Origin: Woronichinia naegeliana WA131
Lineage (GTDB): Bacteria > Cyanobacteriota > Cyanobacteriia > Cyanobacteriales > Microcystaceae
Direction of reading: 5' to 3'
DNA length: 64,000 bases
Assembly: GCA_025370055.1 (NCBI GenBank)
Contig: CP073041.1
Span: 558,001 to 622,000 of the forward strand
In this document: positions 17,378 to 27,353 of the stretch, in pieces
Layout: each line of letters starts with the position of its first letter
How positions within the stretch are numbered: the stretch's first letter is position 1
Notes under the pieces: model-generated
The model's input: only the letters and a program-made list of their open reading frames with translations
Told to the model about the DNA's origin: nothing
The model's database searches: none
Position numbers and translations under genes: made by a program

Positions 17378-17530
17378 GGTTTAACTCCTTGTGAGTTAGA
17401 AAAATAGTTGTCACTCTGCCGCGCTATCCTTGCAAATACTAGGTTTTTTGAGAAAAGCCACGTTGATACTGTCCAGTCTGCGGAAGGTGACATTCCGAAG
17501 AACAAATAAGAGGCTCTTTATCTACGAAGC
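17378..17530 (-). ncRNA. Candidate IS110 bridge RNA region
   Basis: IS110-group elements encode a structured bridge RNA in the non-coding end upstream of the transposase. Here the 150 bp upstream of the gene are non-coding and include the hairpin CGGAA-GGTGACA-TTCCG at 17481-17497. Position and structure fit, but loops were not matched to target or donor sequence. Confidence 0.3.
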
Positions 17531-17636
17531 AAGCTTTTTGCTTTAGGTTGGGTTCAGAGTCACTCTTTTTCTTGTTCTTCTTGAGATTAGGATAGCTCCT
17601 ATCCTCCATTCCCAACATACAAGGTTGGCTAGACAA

Positions 17637-17675
17637 AAGGAAACCAAACTAATAACTTTGAGGTTGAAAATTTTA
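17637..17675 (-). pseudogene. C-terminal scrap of a fifth DUF3782 gene
   Basis: On the minus strand this stretch reads ENFQPQSY-stop followed by TAGTTTGGTTTCCTTTTGTC, the same C-terminus and 3' flank as copies 1 and 2 (7945 and 8770). It shows that a further paralogue once lay here on the opposite strand. Confidence 0.75.
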
Positions 17676-17679
17676 CAGC

Positions 17680-17810
17680 AAGAATTATTTTGAGTCTACG
17701 GGCTTTGGTATTGACCAAGGAACGATGGAGTCAATTTTGGGCAAAACTTGATCAATATGGGTTCCCTGTAGAACCCTGATTACACCATCTTTTATCAAGA
17801 AAAGGTCGCA
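17680..17810 (+). pseudogene. 3' end scrap of an ISKra4-like element
   Basis: The stretch encodes IILSLRALVLTKERWSQFWAKLDQYGFPVEP-type C-terminus (stop at 17777-17779) and the right-end sequence TTTTATCAA..AAAGGTCGCA, as in the complete copies at 36849-38238 and 58065-59454. It is about 93% identical to them and thus older. It abuts the DUF3782 scrap, so an ISKra4-like insertion into that gene followed by deletion is a simple explanation. Confidence 0.85.
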
Positions 17811-17830
17811 TTCATTCAAGCCATCCGAAG

Positions 17831-20800
17831 TTAAGCCGTAACAAAGTTACCGATCGCCAAGGTTCCGGTTAAACCGGTTACTTCTACAATGGAGTCAGTA
17901 CTGGCATTAAAACCGGCGATCGCATCATTAATCGCGACAAAAGTACGGGTAGTAGTCCCACTGGTAAAGGTAAATTGGGCAGCATAGTTAGCGGCAAAAT
18001 TTGTAGTGGTTAAGGCAGTTCCAATGCCTGTTGCATCGAGGGTAGCAACCGTTAAGTCAGGGGTAAATCCGGCTCGTGCGGTGGTGACAAGAAACAGATC
18101 GTTACCAGTCGTCGCGTTAAAGTCGGTAATCAGGTCATAGTTGGCTAAGAGAGAATCGGTTAGGGTTTTGTAACCAAACTTGTCGATCCCTGCCCCTCCT
18201 GTGAGAATATCTTTACCTCCTAATCCTGTGAGAATATCATTTTTTGCTCCGCCGATCAGGGTATCGTTGCTACTAGTTCCCACTAGGTTAAGAGCAACAG
18301 GATTACCAACAGAATCATCGCCGTTAGCATCGATTCCAAATATAGTTTCTTGATCGAGAGCTTGAGATGAGCTTAATGCTCCTTTCGCTTCGGAGGATAG
18401 CCAATTCCAGTTAGAATCTGTTTTCCAAATGTACAGCGATTGATCTGCTATATTTTTCCAAAGGACTTGGTTTTCACCGTTAATCGTCTCCACGGCTAAC
18501 GCTTCCCAGCCAGGAAAACTAGATTCAGAAATAGGCTGTCCAAAAGCTTGGAGCGAGATGGGCGTTGTTGTTCTGACTTGAGCGAACAGTTGGTTCGCAA
18601 GATCTTTAACAAACGCTGTATTGCCCACTGATTCAATGGGGACAAAGCTGCTAATCACTCCATCACCATTAGCATCAACTTCAAATAGGGCTTCTTGACT
18701 AAGGGTTTGAGGAGAGTTTAAGTCCCAGACATCGGATGAGAGCCAGTTCCAGCTAGCGTCTGTCTTCCAAAGACCTATTGTATTCGCAGTGATGTTTTTC
18801 CAGAGAACTTGGTTTTCTCCGTTGATCGTCTCAGCAGCTAGGGGGTTCCAGCCTGGGTAGATATTATTATAAGGTTGATTCAGATACTTGAGAGTAATCA
18901 AGGGACTATTGCCGTTTTGAGTGTAGAAGTAGGTTGAGGTTTCATTCCACAGCTTGACCACACCTTGATTTTCTATAATCGTATAGTGCTCATTGGTTAT
19001 GTTTAGACTAAAAATAGCACTAGCATCGGGATTAGTTCCCACGCTTGAGTCATCTACATTGACGACAACTTGATATTGATTGCGTGTTTGGAAGTCAAGG
19101 TTTGTGCCGATAAAGAACAGTCCTTTATCACGAATTTCAAAACTAGTAGCATCGATTTCTGTTAAAAATAGGTTATTCGTTCCTTGACCATCATCACTGA
19201 TCACAATATCTGCAACTTTAATTCCATTTTTTGTATCACTATTTTCTGCAAGTTCATTTACTACATTGTTCAATATTAAGGCTGTTGGCGGTTGGTTATT
19301 TGGATTGGGTTGATTGTTATCATTATTAATGACTACCTTAGCTTGGTCATCTTCATTTAAATTATTATTGTTCGGAGTTGAATCAGGATCTGGTTCAGTA
19401 ACAGCGATAACTTCCGCCATTACAGAAAGACTTTGTGTTGAAGTAACTTTGGCAATAATATTTATAAATGCTTGATTATCCTTCGCTATATTAGCAGCAT
19501 CCCAAATTCCAGTTGTTGGATCATAAGAGCCTTGTTGGGGAGTGGAGGAAACAAATGTTAATCCCTGGGGTAAAAGTGATTTTACTTGAATTGAGGTTGC
19601 AGCTCCTGAGCCTTTATTCGTGAGGGTGATAGTAAAATTAATTAGGTCATCAATGTTGGCCGTTGTTTTATCTGAAGTTAAGGATAGTTCCAAGTCGGCT
19701 GGCTGAATTGCGCCAGGGGCAACATTAAATCTTTGAACAACTGAATTATCGTCAGGGCTAAAGTCTGTTTCTGAACTCGAAGCCTCAATTAGGCTACTTA
19801 GGAAACCTGAACCAATTAATTCCCCTGATACAACTACAGTGGCAGATTCATTGACATTCAGAGTGCCAATATCGGCATTGATTGCATCACTAAGGACGTT
19901 TGCAAGCCCTTTACTCGGAGTAGCAGAAACATTGAGAACGCTTTCAAGCGGGAGGTTATCTGTCAGAACAACCCCTGTGGCAGTGGAAGCCCCAATATTT
20001 TTGACGGTGACAGTATAGCTAACGTTATTTCCTAATATTAGAGGAGTTGTTATAGAAGTTACGCTTACTTGGAGGTCAACACCAATTGCTGTTTTGGGAG
20101 TTAGAGAGAGATCATAGGTTGTATCGCCTTCATACTGGGACACTTTAACAAAATAATTGCCCGCAGATAATGCAGAAATATCAATACTTTCATCTTGATT
20201 TTCAGTCAATTCAGAAACTTGAATAATTTCATCAGAAGAAATTTCACTGTCTCCATTTTTGTCTTGGGATAGTTCTAAGTCAGCATCGGCTGATAAACCG
20301 CTCAAACTGAGAGTTAAGCCACTGGGATTTGTAAGGGTAAAGCGATAATAGTCAATAGAATCGACATTACCGACAAAGTCGTTTTGAGTTGAGTTTGCTA
20401 AAGTGCCAAGGTTGAAAGCAGTAGCAAGGGTACTTCCTGCTTTGTCGGTGGGAATAACTGACGGAGTAGCAGAAAGATTGAGGTTATAGTTTGTATTGCC
20501 ACTACTGGGAGAAAGCCAAACGTAGTAATCCCCAACTGCTAATCCATTGATATTAATAACTTCAGATTCGTTCCCTTCAGCATCGGATACAGCAATGGTT
20601 TCATCAAAGTCAATCACACCATCATTGTTAGTATCTTGCCCTAAAGTAGCAATTAAATCTCCTTGATCTAATCCATTAACTTCCAGACTAAAATCGCTCA
20701 CTGTTGTTAAATTAAAGCGATAATAATCATTTGGATCGACTTCACCGATAAAGTCAGTTCGGGTTAAATTGCCACTAAGCGTTCCTAAATCCTGAGCATT

Positions 20801-23335
20801 ACTAGGAGTATTCCCTGCATTATCTGAAGGAACTGGCAGTGGGGGAACGGTTAGAGTAAGGTTGTAGTTGGTATCTCCACTTTTTTGAAAGACACGGACG
20901 TAATAAACGTTTGGACTCAGATCAGTTAGCTCTATTGTTTCGTTGCTGTTGCCAATCTCTTCAGAACTAGCAACTACTTCATAATCTTGCCGAATGTTAT
21001 CCTCATTAAAATCCTGAATTAGCTCTACATCAATATCAGCACTCAGTCCGTTAAGAAGTAAGCTAAAATCTCGATAAGTGAAGAAATATACTTCGTCTTC
21101 TTCTATTGGGTTTCCCAAAGTAAAACGATAATAAACGTCTGGATTTGTACTGCCAATAGATCCTGTAAGATTTACATTGCCTTCAAGCTGATTTAGTTCG
21201 ATGGCATTACTAAGATCGTTAAAAGCTGAAACACTAGCAAGAGGGCTGGGATTAACAAGAAGAAACTCAGGTGAAAAAGCTTCAACACTTAAGCTTTGTA
21301 AATTAAAAGTGCTATTAGTGGTTGCTGTAGGAATTCCTATGTCATAGTGTACGTGACCATTATGACCTGAAGAGTAACGTATTACCCCTGTTTGACCATC
21401 AGTTGCACTCCAATGACGAGGATCGTTGTGCCAAACCCTTGTAACCAAACCTGTATCGGTAAATGCTTGAATCTGATTCTGTACGTTTGCTGAACTATAG
21501 CCAATTGCTGTATTATCTACCAGAAAGTTGCTTATTTGAGATAGCAATTGCCGATTATTAAAGGCTTGATTCCCCCTAACAGCATTTACTAAGTTCTGAG
21601 GAGTAGAAGCAGCAGCTTGATAAGTTCCATTAGTGTTTCTAACAATTATTTGGTTATTGGGAGCAGCTACATACCAGACGTTATTAATTCTTGTTTCAAG
21701 AAAGAAGTTTCTACCGTCGTCGTACGCTTCTCTTGGACGTGTATCGATGTCGATATCCCGACCAGCTCCATGGGACGCATGAAGAGACCCTGGCGGACCT
21801 CCGGGTTTTAAACTTGCGCCATTTAGTGTTAAATCCTGGCCAAACGCTGTTCGGGCATTCTGTAATGTTCGGAAAGCCCAATCAGTCGCCCATCGCTCTG
21901 TCTGTAAATTGCCATCTTTAATGTTAACGCCTTGTATTGTTCCGACTTTTATCTCATTCCATTGCGGGGCATTACTTGCATTAATAAAGACCTCGGCATT
22001 TTTACTTAAATTTTGAACTGGGACAACTTTACTTTTATCTTCAATAACAGCATCAAATAGGTTGATTGCCCAAGACAGCTCATCGCCGTCATTTTTCCCA
22101 TTGATAGTTAGAGGTGTACCATTTTTCCCAGGAAATCCTAAATAAGCAAGTCGTTGCTCTTGACTATATTCATCAAGGGTTCCTGCTTGAGCAGTTGTTA
22201 TTACTGGATTACTTCCATTAGCAACGGAAAACCCATCAGTTACATTAACCTTAACAGTGATAGATTTTTGATCTTGATCTTCTACCGAAAAAGCTACTTC
22301 TCCCAAACCAAGATCACCTTGCCGAGCTTGATCATAAGTTAGTATTGTACCCGATACCTTTGGTACATAATACAAGGTATCGTATTGGTTTCCAGGGATT
22401 GCATCGTTTCCCTTTTCATCAATTAATTTTCCCTTTGCGTTTAAAGCGGTTAACTCTGCCGAGGTTGGATTAAACTTCATGCTTCCAGCCTGCTTGCCTA
22501 GATTGATTTCAATCACATCTCCCAAAAGCCCCTGAACGGTAATTTCCTTCGCTTCAGTAGAAACAGAATAATCCCAAGCCGTACCTGATTGAGGTGCCGT
22601 TACAACGATATTAAGAAAGTCCTCTCCCTGAACTTGTTCAAATGTTAAAATACCACTTTTAGTTCCAGAAACTAAGGTTTTTGTGCTAAAAATTGGTTTG
22701 CCTGCATACCTTACTTCAAATTGATCGGGAATAGTATAATGTTCGTAAAAATAAGTAAGAGTAACAATTTTTTTAGTTTGTCCTGGTGCTAAAGGATCAA
22801 GTTGTAACGTTTTATTGGTTCCGCCTACACCACCACTACCTGATAGACTGGCTTGCTCAATCAGAATGCTTTGACCATCAATAACAATAATTGCGGTATC
22901 ATCCTCAGTTTTAATCCGACTCAACTCAGCCACACTTAAACTAACCCCTCGCACCAAAGCTGAAAATAACTCCCCCTCATCACCAGGGCTATCCACCGAA
23001 TTAACCTGAGCATCCACAAAATGCCCAAACTCTTCTAAGATAACTGCCTCCACATCCGACTGACTGGCCGTCGCTACAAACTGATCTGACAAATAAATAA
23101 TATTGCTACTGCTGGCATAGGCTCCCCGCGCATTGCCCAAAATATCACTACTAATCACCTCAACAGTCGGCAATTGATTAAAATCTCCCGCCAACCATTG
23201 CGACTGAAACGTTAAAGCCATTGCGCGGTCATAATTAGTGCCAAAAGCCGTATCAAAACGACCCCAGAAATCATCCAAACCCGCAAAAGCAGTGAGTTGG
23301 TTATAGGCAAGGGTCAAGGTAGAGTTGATGCTCAT
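17831..23335 (-). CDS. Giant secreted-type mosaic protein: LAS-fold peptidase-like domain, PPC, DUF11, RTX
   Basis: The 1834-aa product has no classical signal peptide. Residues 1-160 resemble the N-terminal unit of many cyanobacterial extracellular proteins, with VILEEFGHFVD (His105) followed by DSPGDEGELFS. Around 505-670 is a LAS-type (M15/M74-like) metallopeptidase signature: SHGAGRDIDID (His522, Asp529) and GHVHYDI (His661, His663). Next come three pre-peptidase C-terminal-like repeats (about 700-1060) each with an EF-hand-like Ca loop such as DTNNDGVIDFDE, two DUF11-like modules (about 1085-1300), a cadherin-like module (about 1345-1430), two Trp-rich repeats (WKTDASWNWLSS) and RTX nonapeptides (GGAKNDILTGLGGKD) near 1700. 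RTX ends imply type I secretion. Likely a cell-wall or surface hydrolase; substrate unknown. Confidence 0.8.
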   Translation of the reverse strand: MSINSTLTLAYNQLTAFAGLDDFWGRFDTAFGTNYDRAMALTFQSQWLAGDFNQLPTVEVISSDILGNARGAYASSSNIIYLSDQFVATASQSDVEAVILEEFGHFVDAQVNSVDSPGDEGELFSALVRGVSLSVAELSRIKTEDDTAIIVIDGQSILIEQASLSGSGGVGGTNKTLQLDPLAPGQTKKIVTLTYFYEHYTIPDQFEVRYAGKPIFSTKTLVSGTKSGILTFEQVQGEDFLNIVVTAPQSGTAWDYSVSTEAKEITVQGLLGDVIEINLGKQAGSMKFNPTSAELTALNAKGKLIDEKGNDAIPGNQYDTLYYVPKVSGTILTYDQARQGDLGLGEVAFSVEDQDQKSITVKVNVTDGFSVANGSNPVITTAQAGTLDEYSQEQRLAYLGFPGKNGTPLTINGKNDGDELSWAINLFDAVIEDKSKVVPVQNLSKNAEVFINASNAPQWNEIKVGTIQGVNIKDGNLQTERWATDWAFRTLQNARTAFGQDLTLNGASLKPGGPPGSLHASHGAGRDIDIDTRPREAYDDGRNFFLETRINNVWYVAAPNNQIIVRNTNGTYQAAASTPQNLVNAVRGNQAFNNRQLLSQISNFLVDNTAIGYSSANVQNQIQAFTDTGLVTRVWHNDPRHWSATDGQTGVIRYSSGHNGHVHYDIGIPTATTNSTFNLQSLSVEAFSPEFLLVNPSPLASVSAFNDLSNAIELNQLEGNVNLTGSIGSTNPDVYYRFTLGNPIEEDEVYFFTYRDFSLLLNGLSADIDVELIQDFNEDNIRQDYEVVASSEEIGNSNETIELTDLSPNVYYVRVFQKSGDTNYNLTLTVPPLPVPSDNAGNTPSNAQDLGTLSGNLTRTDFIGEVDPNDYYRFNLTTVSDFSLEVNGLDQGDLIATLGQDTNNDGVIDFDETIAVSDAEGNESEVININGLAVGDYYVWLSPSSGNTNYNLNLSATPSVIPTDKAGSTLATAFNLGTLANSTQNDFVGNVDSIDYYRFTLTNPSGLTLSLSGLSADADLELSQDKNGDSEISSDEIIQVSELTENQDESIDISALSAGNYFVKVSQYEGDTTYDLSLTPKTAIGVDLQVSVTSITTPLILGNNVSYTVTVKNIGASTATGVVLTDNLPLESVLNVSATPSKGLANVLSDAINADIGTLNVNESATVVVSGELIGSGFLSSLIEASSSETDFSPDDNSVVQRFNVAPGAIQPADLELSLTSDKTTANIDDLINFTITLTNKGSGAATSIQVKSLLPQGLTFVSSTPQQGSYDPTTGIWDAANIAKDNQAFINIIAKVTSTQSLSVMAEVIAVTEPDPDSTPNNNNLNEDDQAKVVINNDNNQPNPNNQPPTALILNNVVNELAENSDTKNGIKVADIVISDDGQGTNNLFLTEIDATSFEIRDKGLFFIGTNLDFQTRNQYQVVVNVDDSSVGTNPDASAIFSLNITNEHYTIIENQGVVKLWNETSTYFYTQNGNSPLITLKYLNQPYNNIYPGWNPLAAETINGENQVLWKNITANTIGLWKTDASWNWLSSDVWDLNSPQTLSQEALFEVDANGDGVISSFVPIESVGNTAFVKDLANQLFAQVRTTTPISLQAFGQPISESSFPGWEALAVETINGENQVLWKNIADQSLYIWKTDSNWNWLSSEAKGALSSSQALDQETIFGIDANGDDSVGNPVALNLVGTSSNDTLIGGAKNDILTGLGGKDILTGGAGIDKFGYKTLTDSLLANYDLITDFNATTGNDLFLVTTARAGFTPDLTVATLDATGIGTALTTTNFAANYAAQFTFTSGTTTRTFVAINDAIAGFNASTDSIVEVTGLTGTLAIGNFVTA

Positions 23336-24168
23336 AATAGTAACAAGTTAAGTAATTATCTTGAATGGGGAATGATTTAAAAACCTTAGAGGCGCGAAAA
23401 AGAGAATCTCTAATACCAAATTTTGTTGTCATACCTCTTTTTTAGGCAATGTAGGGGCTTAGCCTCTAAGTCCTATACTCTCTGGATTTGGAAACCAAAC
23501 CCCTACCCAAAATTAAAGTAGCTTTAACCAAGGGATTTCGTATAACAACAAAAGTTATTCCAGCAATATTGAAATTAAATAGGACTCTGAGCAGGCTAAC
23601 CCTCAGTAGTTTACCAATAAATACAAAAAAAGCAAGCCCTGTTCTCATGGTCAATTACTACAAAGCTAGCAGATGTAAGGGTTAGGGCAAATATTAAATT
23701 TTGTTACAAATGCTGATAAGTAGAAAGTGACCTGTTAAACACCACAGACAAAGGCAAAGAAAAACAGCGATCCGTTAAAAACTGTCAAAAAGCCAAACCA
23801 GCATTAACCCGACAAACGCTGCTGTAACTCCTGCTCAGAGAAATCCGTCACCTGAGCCATCTGAGACGTTTACAAAGCAAACTAAGGTAGGAACAATCTA
23901 ATCTAAAAATTCATCAGTTATTCTGACAAATTTGATTAATACTACTCAGCATGAAGCCATTTGCTTGTATATCCATCGTTACAATGAATCGCGATCGCTC
24001 TTTTGGGTTTCCAACCAAAATTTAAACATCGTTTAGAACAGAATCCTTGAATGAGTAAAGCAACCTGTCAAAAGGAGATCGCTTTTTAAAGATAGCAAAG
24101 TAGGAACTTTGAATTAGGACTTTGATCAAAAAAGTAAAAAAGAGTGATTTTTTACAGATTCTTATCAT
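23336..24168. other. 833-bp spacer without a recognisable gene
   Basis: It contains one copy of a GTAGGGG...CCCCTAC dispersed repeat (23451-23507), a short minus-strand relic reading MAQVTDFSEQELQQRLSG-stop at about 23821-23874, and HIP1 at 23990. No intact gene or clear terminator was seen. Confidence 0.5.
23451..23507. repeat. GTAGGGG...CCCCTAC dispersed repeat, copy 1
   Basis: A 57-bp unit with GTAGGGG at one end and CCCCTAC at the other and GGATTTGGAAACCAAACCCC inside. It occurs inverted at 63348-63404, plus a partial copy at 63423. Size and imperfect palindromy fit a small mobile repeat. Confidence 0.7.
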
Positions 24169-24804
24169 CTAAGCGGCGATCGCCAATAACTCATTTAAGT
24201 GATTAATACGATGATCGGCATCCAAATCTTCCGGTAAACAACCAAAGCCATATTCCGCAAAAATTGTCGTTGCACCACAGGCGTTGCCCATGCGAATCCC
24301 CACCTCTGAATCTTCAACATGCAATAGGGTTTGATGATTATAATCCGCTAATAATTCCTGCATATAATTAGGGTCTGGCTTACTAAATTGGGAATCATCC
24401 GAGGCTTGCATTTTTTCGATCGCATCCCATAGTCCGATCCCTTTTAAAGCGGCTGTTTGAGTACGGCGATCGCCGGAGGTGCAGGCCAGAATGCGATAGC
24501 CCCTTTGGGTTAATTCTTCTAAAACCGTATTTGCTTCAGGCATCGGAGCCGCTAGACGGGGCAGGTGTTCTAGATAAAAGGGTTGTACATATTTGTTAAA
24601 GGTCTCTTGTATCTTTTCCTGGGGACATCCCAATTTTTCCAGCATGGTAGTTGCCCTGAAGCCCACTAAATCAATAACCGTTTGGCGGTCAGGTCGCGGC
24701 AATCCCACTTGTTCAATACCGTAGGCAAAGGCTTGATAGTTGGCTTCTTCAGAGTCAATTAAAACACCGTCTAGATCAAAAACAATGATTTTAGCAGTGG
24801 TCAT
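24169..24804 (-). CDS. HAD-family phosphatase (beta-phosphoglucomutase/phosphoglycolate phosphatase-like)
   Basis: The 211-aa product has the HAD motifs FDLDGVLIDSE (nucleophile Asp), ACTSGDRRTQ (motif II), KPDPNYM (motif III Lys) and HVEDSEVGIRMGNACG (motif IV). A cap domain lies between motif I and II. The ATG at 24804 is preferred; a TTG ten codons upstream is in frame but lacks support. Substrate is not predictable; sugar phosphates or phosphoglycolate are typical. Alone on its strand, with 137 bp to yqeK. Confidence 0.87.
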   Translation of the reverse strand: MTTAKIIVFDLDGVLIDSEEANYQAFAYGIEQVGLPRPDRQTVIDLVGFRATTMLEKLGCPQEKIQETFNKYVQPFYLEHLPRLAAPMPEANTVLEELTQRGYRILACTSGDRRTQTAALKGIGLWDAIEKMQASDDSQFSKPDPNYMQELLADYNHQTLLHVEDSEVGIRMGNACGATTIFAEYGFGCLPEDLDADHRINHLNELLAIAA

Positions 24805-24940
24805 AAAAAATAATTTGATCAATACTTTATCCAAGGATACGCAGAAAGGTGCAAATTGTCTGCATTAAAATATTGGCCAATTTCTCGGCGATCACCCTAA
24901 TCTGGGTAAAGGGAAAACCAAGCACAATAGACTGAACTTT

Positions 24941-25534
24941 TTATTGAAAATTTGAGTGACTCAATTTCAACGCCCAATTGCGGGTCATAATCATACGAGG
25001 ATGAATCGTTTTCTGGTGTTTTAAAAGATGCTGCAAGACATAATCACAGGTTTTCCGCACACCTTTATGGAGATTTTTCTGGCTTACTCGCCGCATTTTG
25101 TCTAAGGCTTCACTATCGCCTCGATTCGGTTCCAGCACATCAGCCACAAAAACAATACAGGATAGAGGACTCATCTCTGGTTTACCAAGGGTATGGTTCC
25201 GAATTGCTTCCAAGATCTCCTCATCTTGAATACCAAACTCATCCCTGGCCACGATCGCACTAACATCCGCGTGCAGCAAATGAGGATTGTTTAAGAAGAT
25301 GTCATCTAGTGCCATTTTCTCATTCTGGGCCAGGGTTAATAAATGTTGCGGTGGGAAAAACTTGGCCAGATCGTGCATCAATCCGGCCTGGGCAGCTTTT
25401 TCTGGAGCCACACCATGAACCTGAGCCAATTCCCGACCCATCTGTTCAACCCCTAAAATATGGGTAAGTCGATGGGGAGAAACCTGGGTTTTCAGCCAGG
25501 CAATGACAGCTTCTCTAGTGGGGTAAATTGCCAT
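24941..25534 (-). CDS. yqeK: HD-domain diadenosine tetraphosphatase, YqeK family
   Basis: The 197-aa product shows the HD metal motif LMHDLAKFF, upstream LTHILGVEQMGRELA, HADVSAIVARDEFGI, and IRNHTLGKPEMSPLSCIVFVADVLEPNRG, which together define YqeK (symmetrical Ap4A hydrolase). It lies 24 bp downstream of khpB on the same strand, likely in one transcript. Confidence 0.9.
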   Translation of the reverse strand: MAIYPTREAVIAWLKTQVSPHRLTHILGVEQMGRELAQVHGVAPEKAAQAGLMHDLAKFFPPQHLLTLAQNEKMALDDIFLNNPHLLHADVSAIVARDEFGIQDEEILEAIRNHTLGKPEMSPLSCIVFVADVLEPNRGDSEALDKMRRVSQKNLHKGVRKTCDYVLQHLLKHQKTIHPRMIMTRNWALKLSHSNFQ

Positions 25535-25558
25535 CTTTACCAGATCCCAAACTTATTT

Positions 25559-26056
25559 TTAGCCAAAATTATAGCGAAAACGAACGACCAACCGGCTATC
25601 GGGTTCTTGTCCCTGGCTCTCAGTTTCTAAGTCCGATTCATTTTGGAAAAAAGTATGAATCTGTCGTCTTTCTGCTGAGGATAATTCCGTCATCTCCACA
25701 GGTTGCTTGGTTTGACGAACCTTGTCCGCAATTTCCTGACACCAGGCTAACAGTTCAGCTTGGCGGCGCAGACGATAGCCATTCAGTTCAATGGTAAAGG
25801 TATGATGATGATCTGTTTCCGCTCCTAGGTTCATCTGAGCGTTAATCAAATACTGCAAAGCATCTAGTCCCTTACCTTTGTAACCAATCAAAATTTCAAT
25901 CTGTTCGGGATTAAGATGACTGTCATCAATGACGAGCCAAATATTGGGAAGATTGGCATAATCTTTTTTCTCTTCAACTTTAACCGTCGCTGTAAATCCC
26001 ATTAAAGCCAATAACTCTTCTAACCACGTTTTACTGCGTTGAATATGTTGCTCCAT
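25559..26056 (-). CDS. khpB: RNA-binding protein KhpB/Jag (KH and R3H domains)
   Basis: The 165-aa product has a KH-like domain (residues 35-85, ILIGYKGKGLDALQYLINA with the GxxG-type loop GYKGKG) and an R3H domain (SSAERRQIHTFFQ). Family members bind RNA with KhpA and affect cell division in Gram-positives. The position next to yidC is the standard synteny. The C-terminus after R3H has a Glu-rich insert (NESDLETESQGQEP). Confidence 0.9.
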   Translation of the reverse strand: MEQHIQRSKTWLEELLALMGFTATVKVEEKKDYANLPNIWLVIDDSHLNPEQIEILIGYKGKGLDALQYLINAQMNLGAETDHHHTFTIELNGYRLRRQAELLAWCQEIADKVRQTKQPVEMTELSSAERRQIHTFFQNESDLETESQGQEPDSRLVVRFRYNFG

Positions 26057-26119
26057 GATCCGATTAACTACCTGATAACATTACTGGAATTGATCGTGGG
26101 GTGGCAAACCCCATTTGCC

Positions 26120-27274
26120 CTAAGACGTTTTCTCTTTTTTCTTGCCTTTTTTCTCAAAGGGCAGAGCTTGCCGTGATTCTGCCTGGGCTGCTTTCTCTTG
26201 CTGCTCCATCAGTTTTTGTAAGTTTTCTGGCAAAGGTTCCCGCATTAGAATCACCGTTTGCAAGGTTTGTACCAAATTAGCAACCAGGATATACATCAAA
26301 ACTCCCGCCGGTAACGGGAAAAAGAGAAACATCGCGCTAAAAATCACTGGTGTAATTTTATTAATGCTTTGTTGCTGTTGGGCTTGAGGACTGGGATTGG
26401 GGCCAGAAGAACCGGATAATTCTTGGTTGACATAAACGCTAATCCCAAAAAAGATGATCATGCCGAGAATATCCCAGTTGATCTCACCATTTTCTCCCGT
26501 TACGCCCACCTGACCCAAAGCTTTAATAAAGAGGAAACCCGTTTTAGTAGCTAGACCAGGAATCGTAACTTGAACGGTGGCTTCACCAGGGATAACCGCT
26601 TCTAAACTGCCATCAGCTTTGACTTGTACCCGATCTTCTCCTTTGATCACACTGTATTGAGGTGTCAGATCAGACGTTTGGGTTTCAGGAATAATTTGAC
26701 TAAAGGGTTTTCCCTCTGGGGTTTGCAGTTCAACCTTGGCAGTTTCTCCTACCCCTAAACTGTTGCCTCCAGGTAGGAAAGCGGCGATCGGATAGTGAAT
26801 GCCTTCATCAACGTAGATATTCTGGGATTTGGTAGCATAATTTTGAGGCTCAACCCGTTCGATCTGCTCCTTGGGCAAAATTTGCAAATCGACGGTGTAA
26901 TTAATATCTGAGAAAGGTGAACCCCGCAACGTTGCAAAAAGAGCGAATAGAATGGGCATTTGTAACAGCAGGGGCAGACAGCCTGCCAGGGGATTCCCAA
27001 ATTCCTGCATGATCTTAGCCATTTCTTCCTGTTGTTTGGCCGGATCATCCTTATAGCGACGTTGAACTTCCTCTTGTCGCTCTTTCATTAGCGGTTGGGT
27101 AATCCGCATTTTTCTCATATTGCGAATCTGGCCCGCACTTAAGGGAAAAAGCCCGAGCCGAATCACTAACGTCAGAGCAATAATTGCAAATCCATAGCTA
27201 TGAACTATCCTAAAGAAAAAATCTAGGATAGGTAGCATGATATTCGTTGAAATAAATCCAATACCGAAGTCCAT
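26120..27274 (-). CDS. yidC: Membrane protein insertase YidC/Oxa1
   Basis: The 384-aa product has the insertase core: first [27 protein letters not shown] with the hydrophilic-groove Arg, the cytosolic coiled hairpin, [19 protein letters not shown], a periplasmic/lumenal insert of about 130 residues typical of cyanobacterial YidC, then TMs [14 protein letters not shown] and [19 protein letters not shown], and a Lys-rich C-terminus (KKGKKKEK). Inserts membrane proteins including thylakoid proteins, with or without Sec. Start ATG at 27274. Confidence 0.96.
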   Translation of the reverse strand: MDFGIGFISTNIMLPILDFFFRIVHSYGFAIIALTLVIRLGLFPLSAGQIRNMRKMRITQPLMKERQEEVQRRYKDDPAKQQEEMAKIMQEFGNPLAGCLPLLLQMPILFALFATLRGSPFSDINYTVDLQILPKEQIERVEPQNYATKSQNIYVDEGIHYPIAAFLPGGNSLGVGETAKVELQTPEGKPFSQIIPETQTSDLTPQYSVIKGEDRVQVKADGSLEAVIPGEATVQVTIPGLATKTGFLFIKALGQVGVTGENGEINWDILGMIIFFGISVYVNQELSGSSGPNPSPQAQQQQSINKITPVIFSAMFLFFPLPAGVLMYILVANLVQTLQTVILMREPLPENLQKLMEQQEKAAQAESRQALPFEKKGKKKEKTS

Positions 27275-27353
27275 TCGTTTAACTCTGAGCCTTTAACGTT
27301 GAAAGTTGAAAAGTTTATTTTTCTTTAAATCTATTTATTGATCAGGGAGGAAG

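Larger units (their letters stand above)
16331..17530 (-). mobile_element. IS110-family insertion sequence
   Basis: The element encloses one DEDD transposase gene. A 12-bp inverted repeat (GCTTCGTAGATA at 16331-16342, TATCTACGAAGC at 17519-17530) frames it at 1200 bp and may mark or lie near the ends; IS110 elements usually lack terminal inverted repeats, so the true borders could be a few tens of bases off. No target duplication was found, as usual for the family. Confidence 0.6.

Noticed and set aside
21617-22342. Short plus-strand frames inside the 1834-aa gene
   Set aside because: They are antisense to a continuous, domain-rich coding region and lack ribosome sites.
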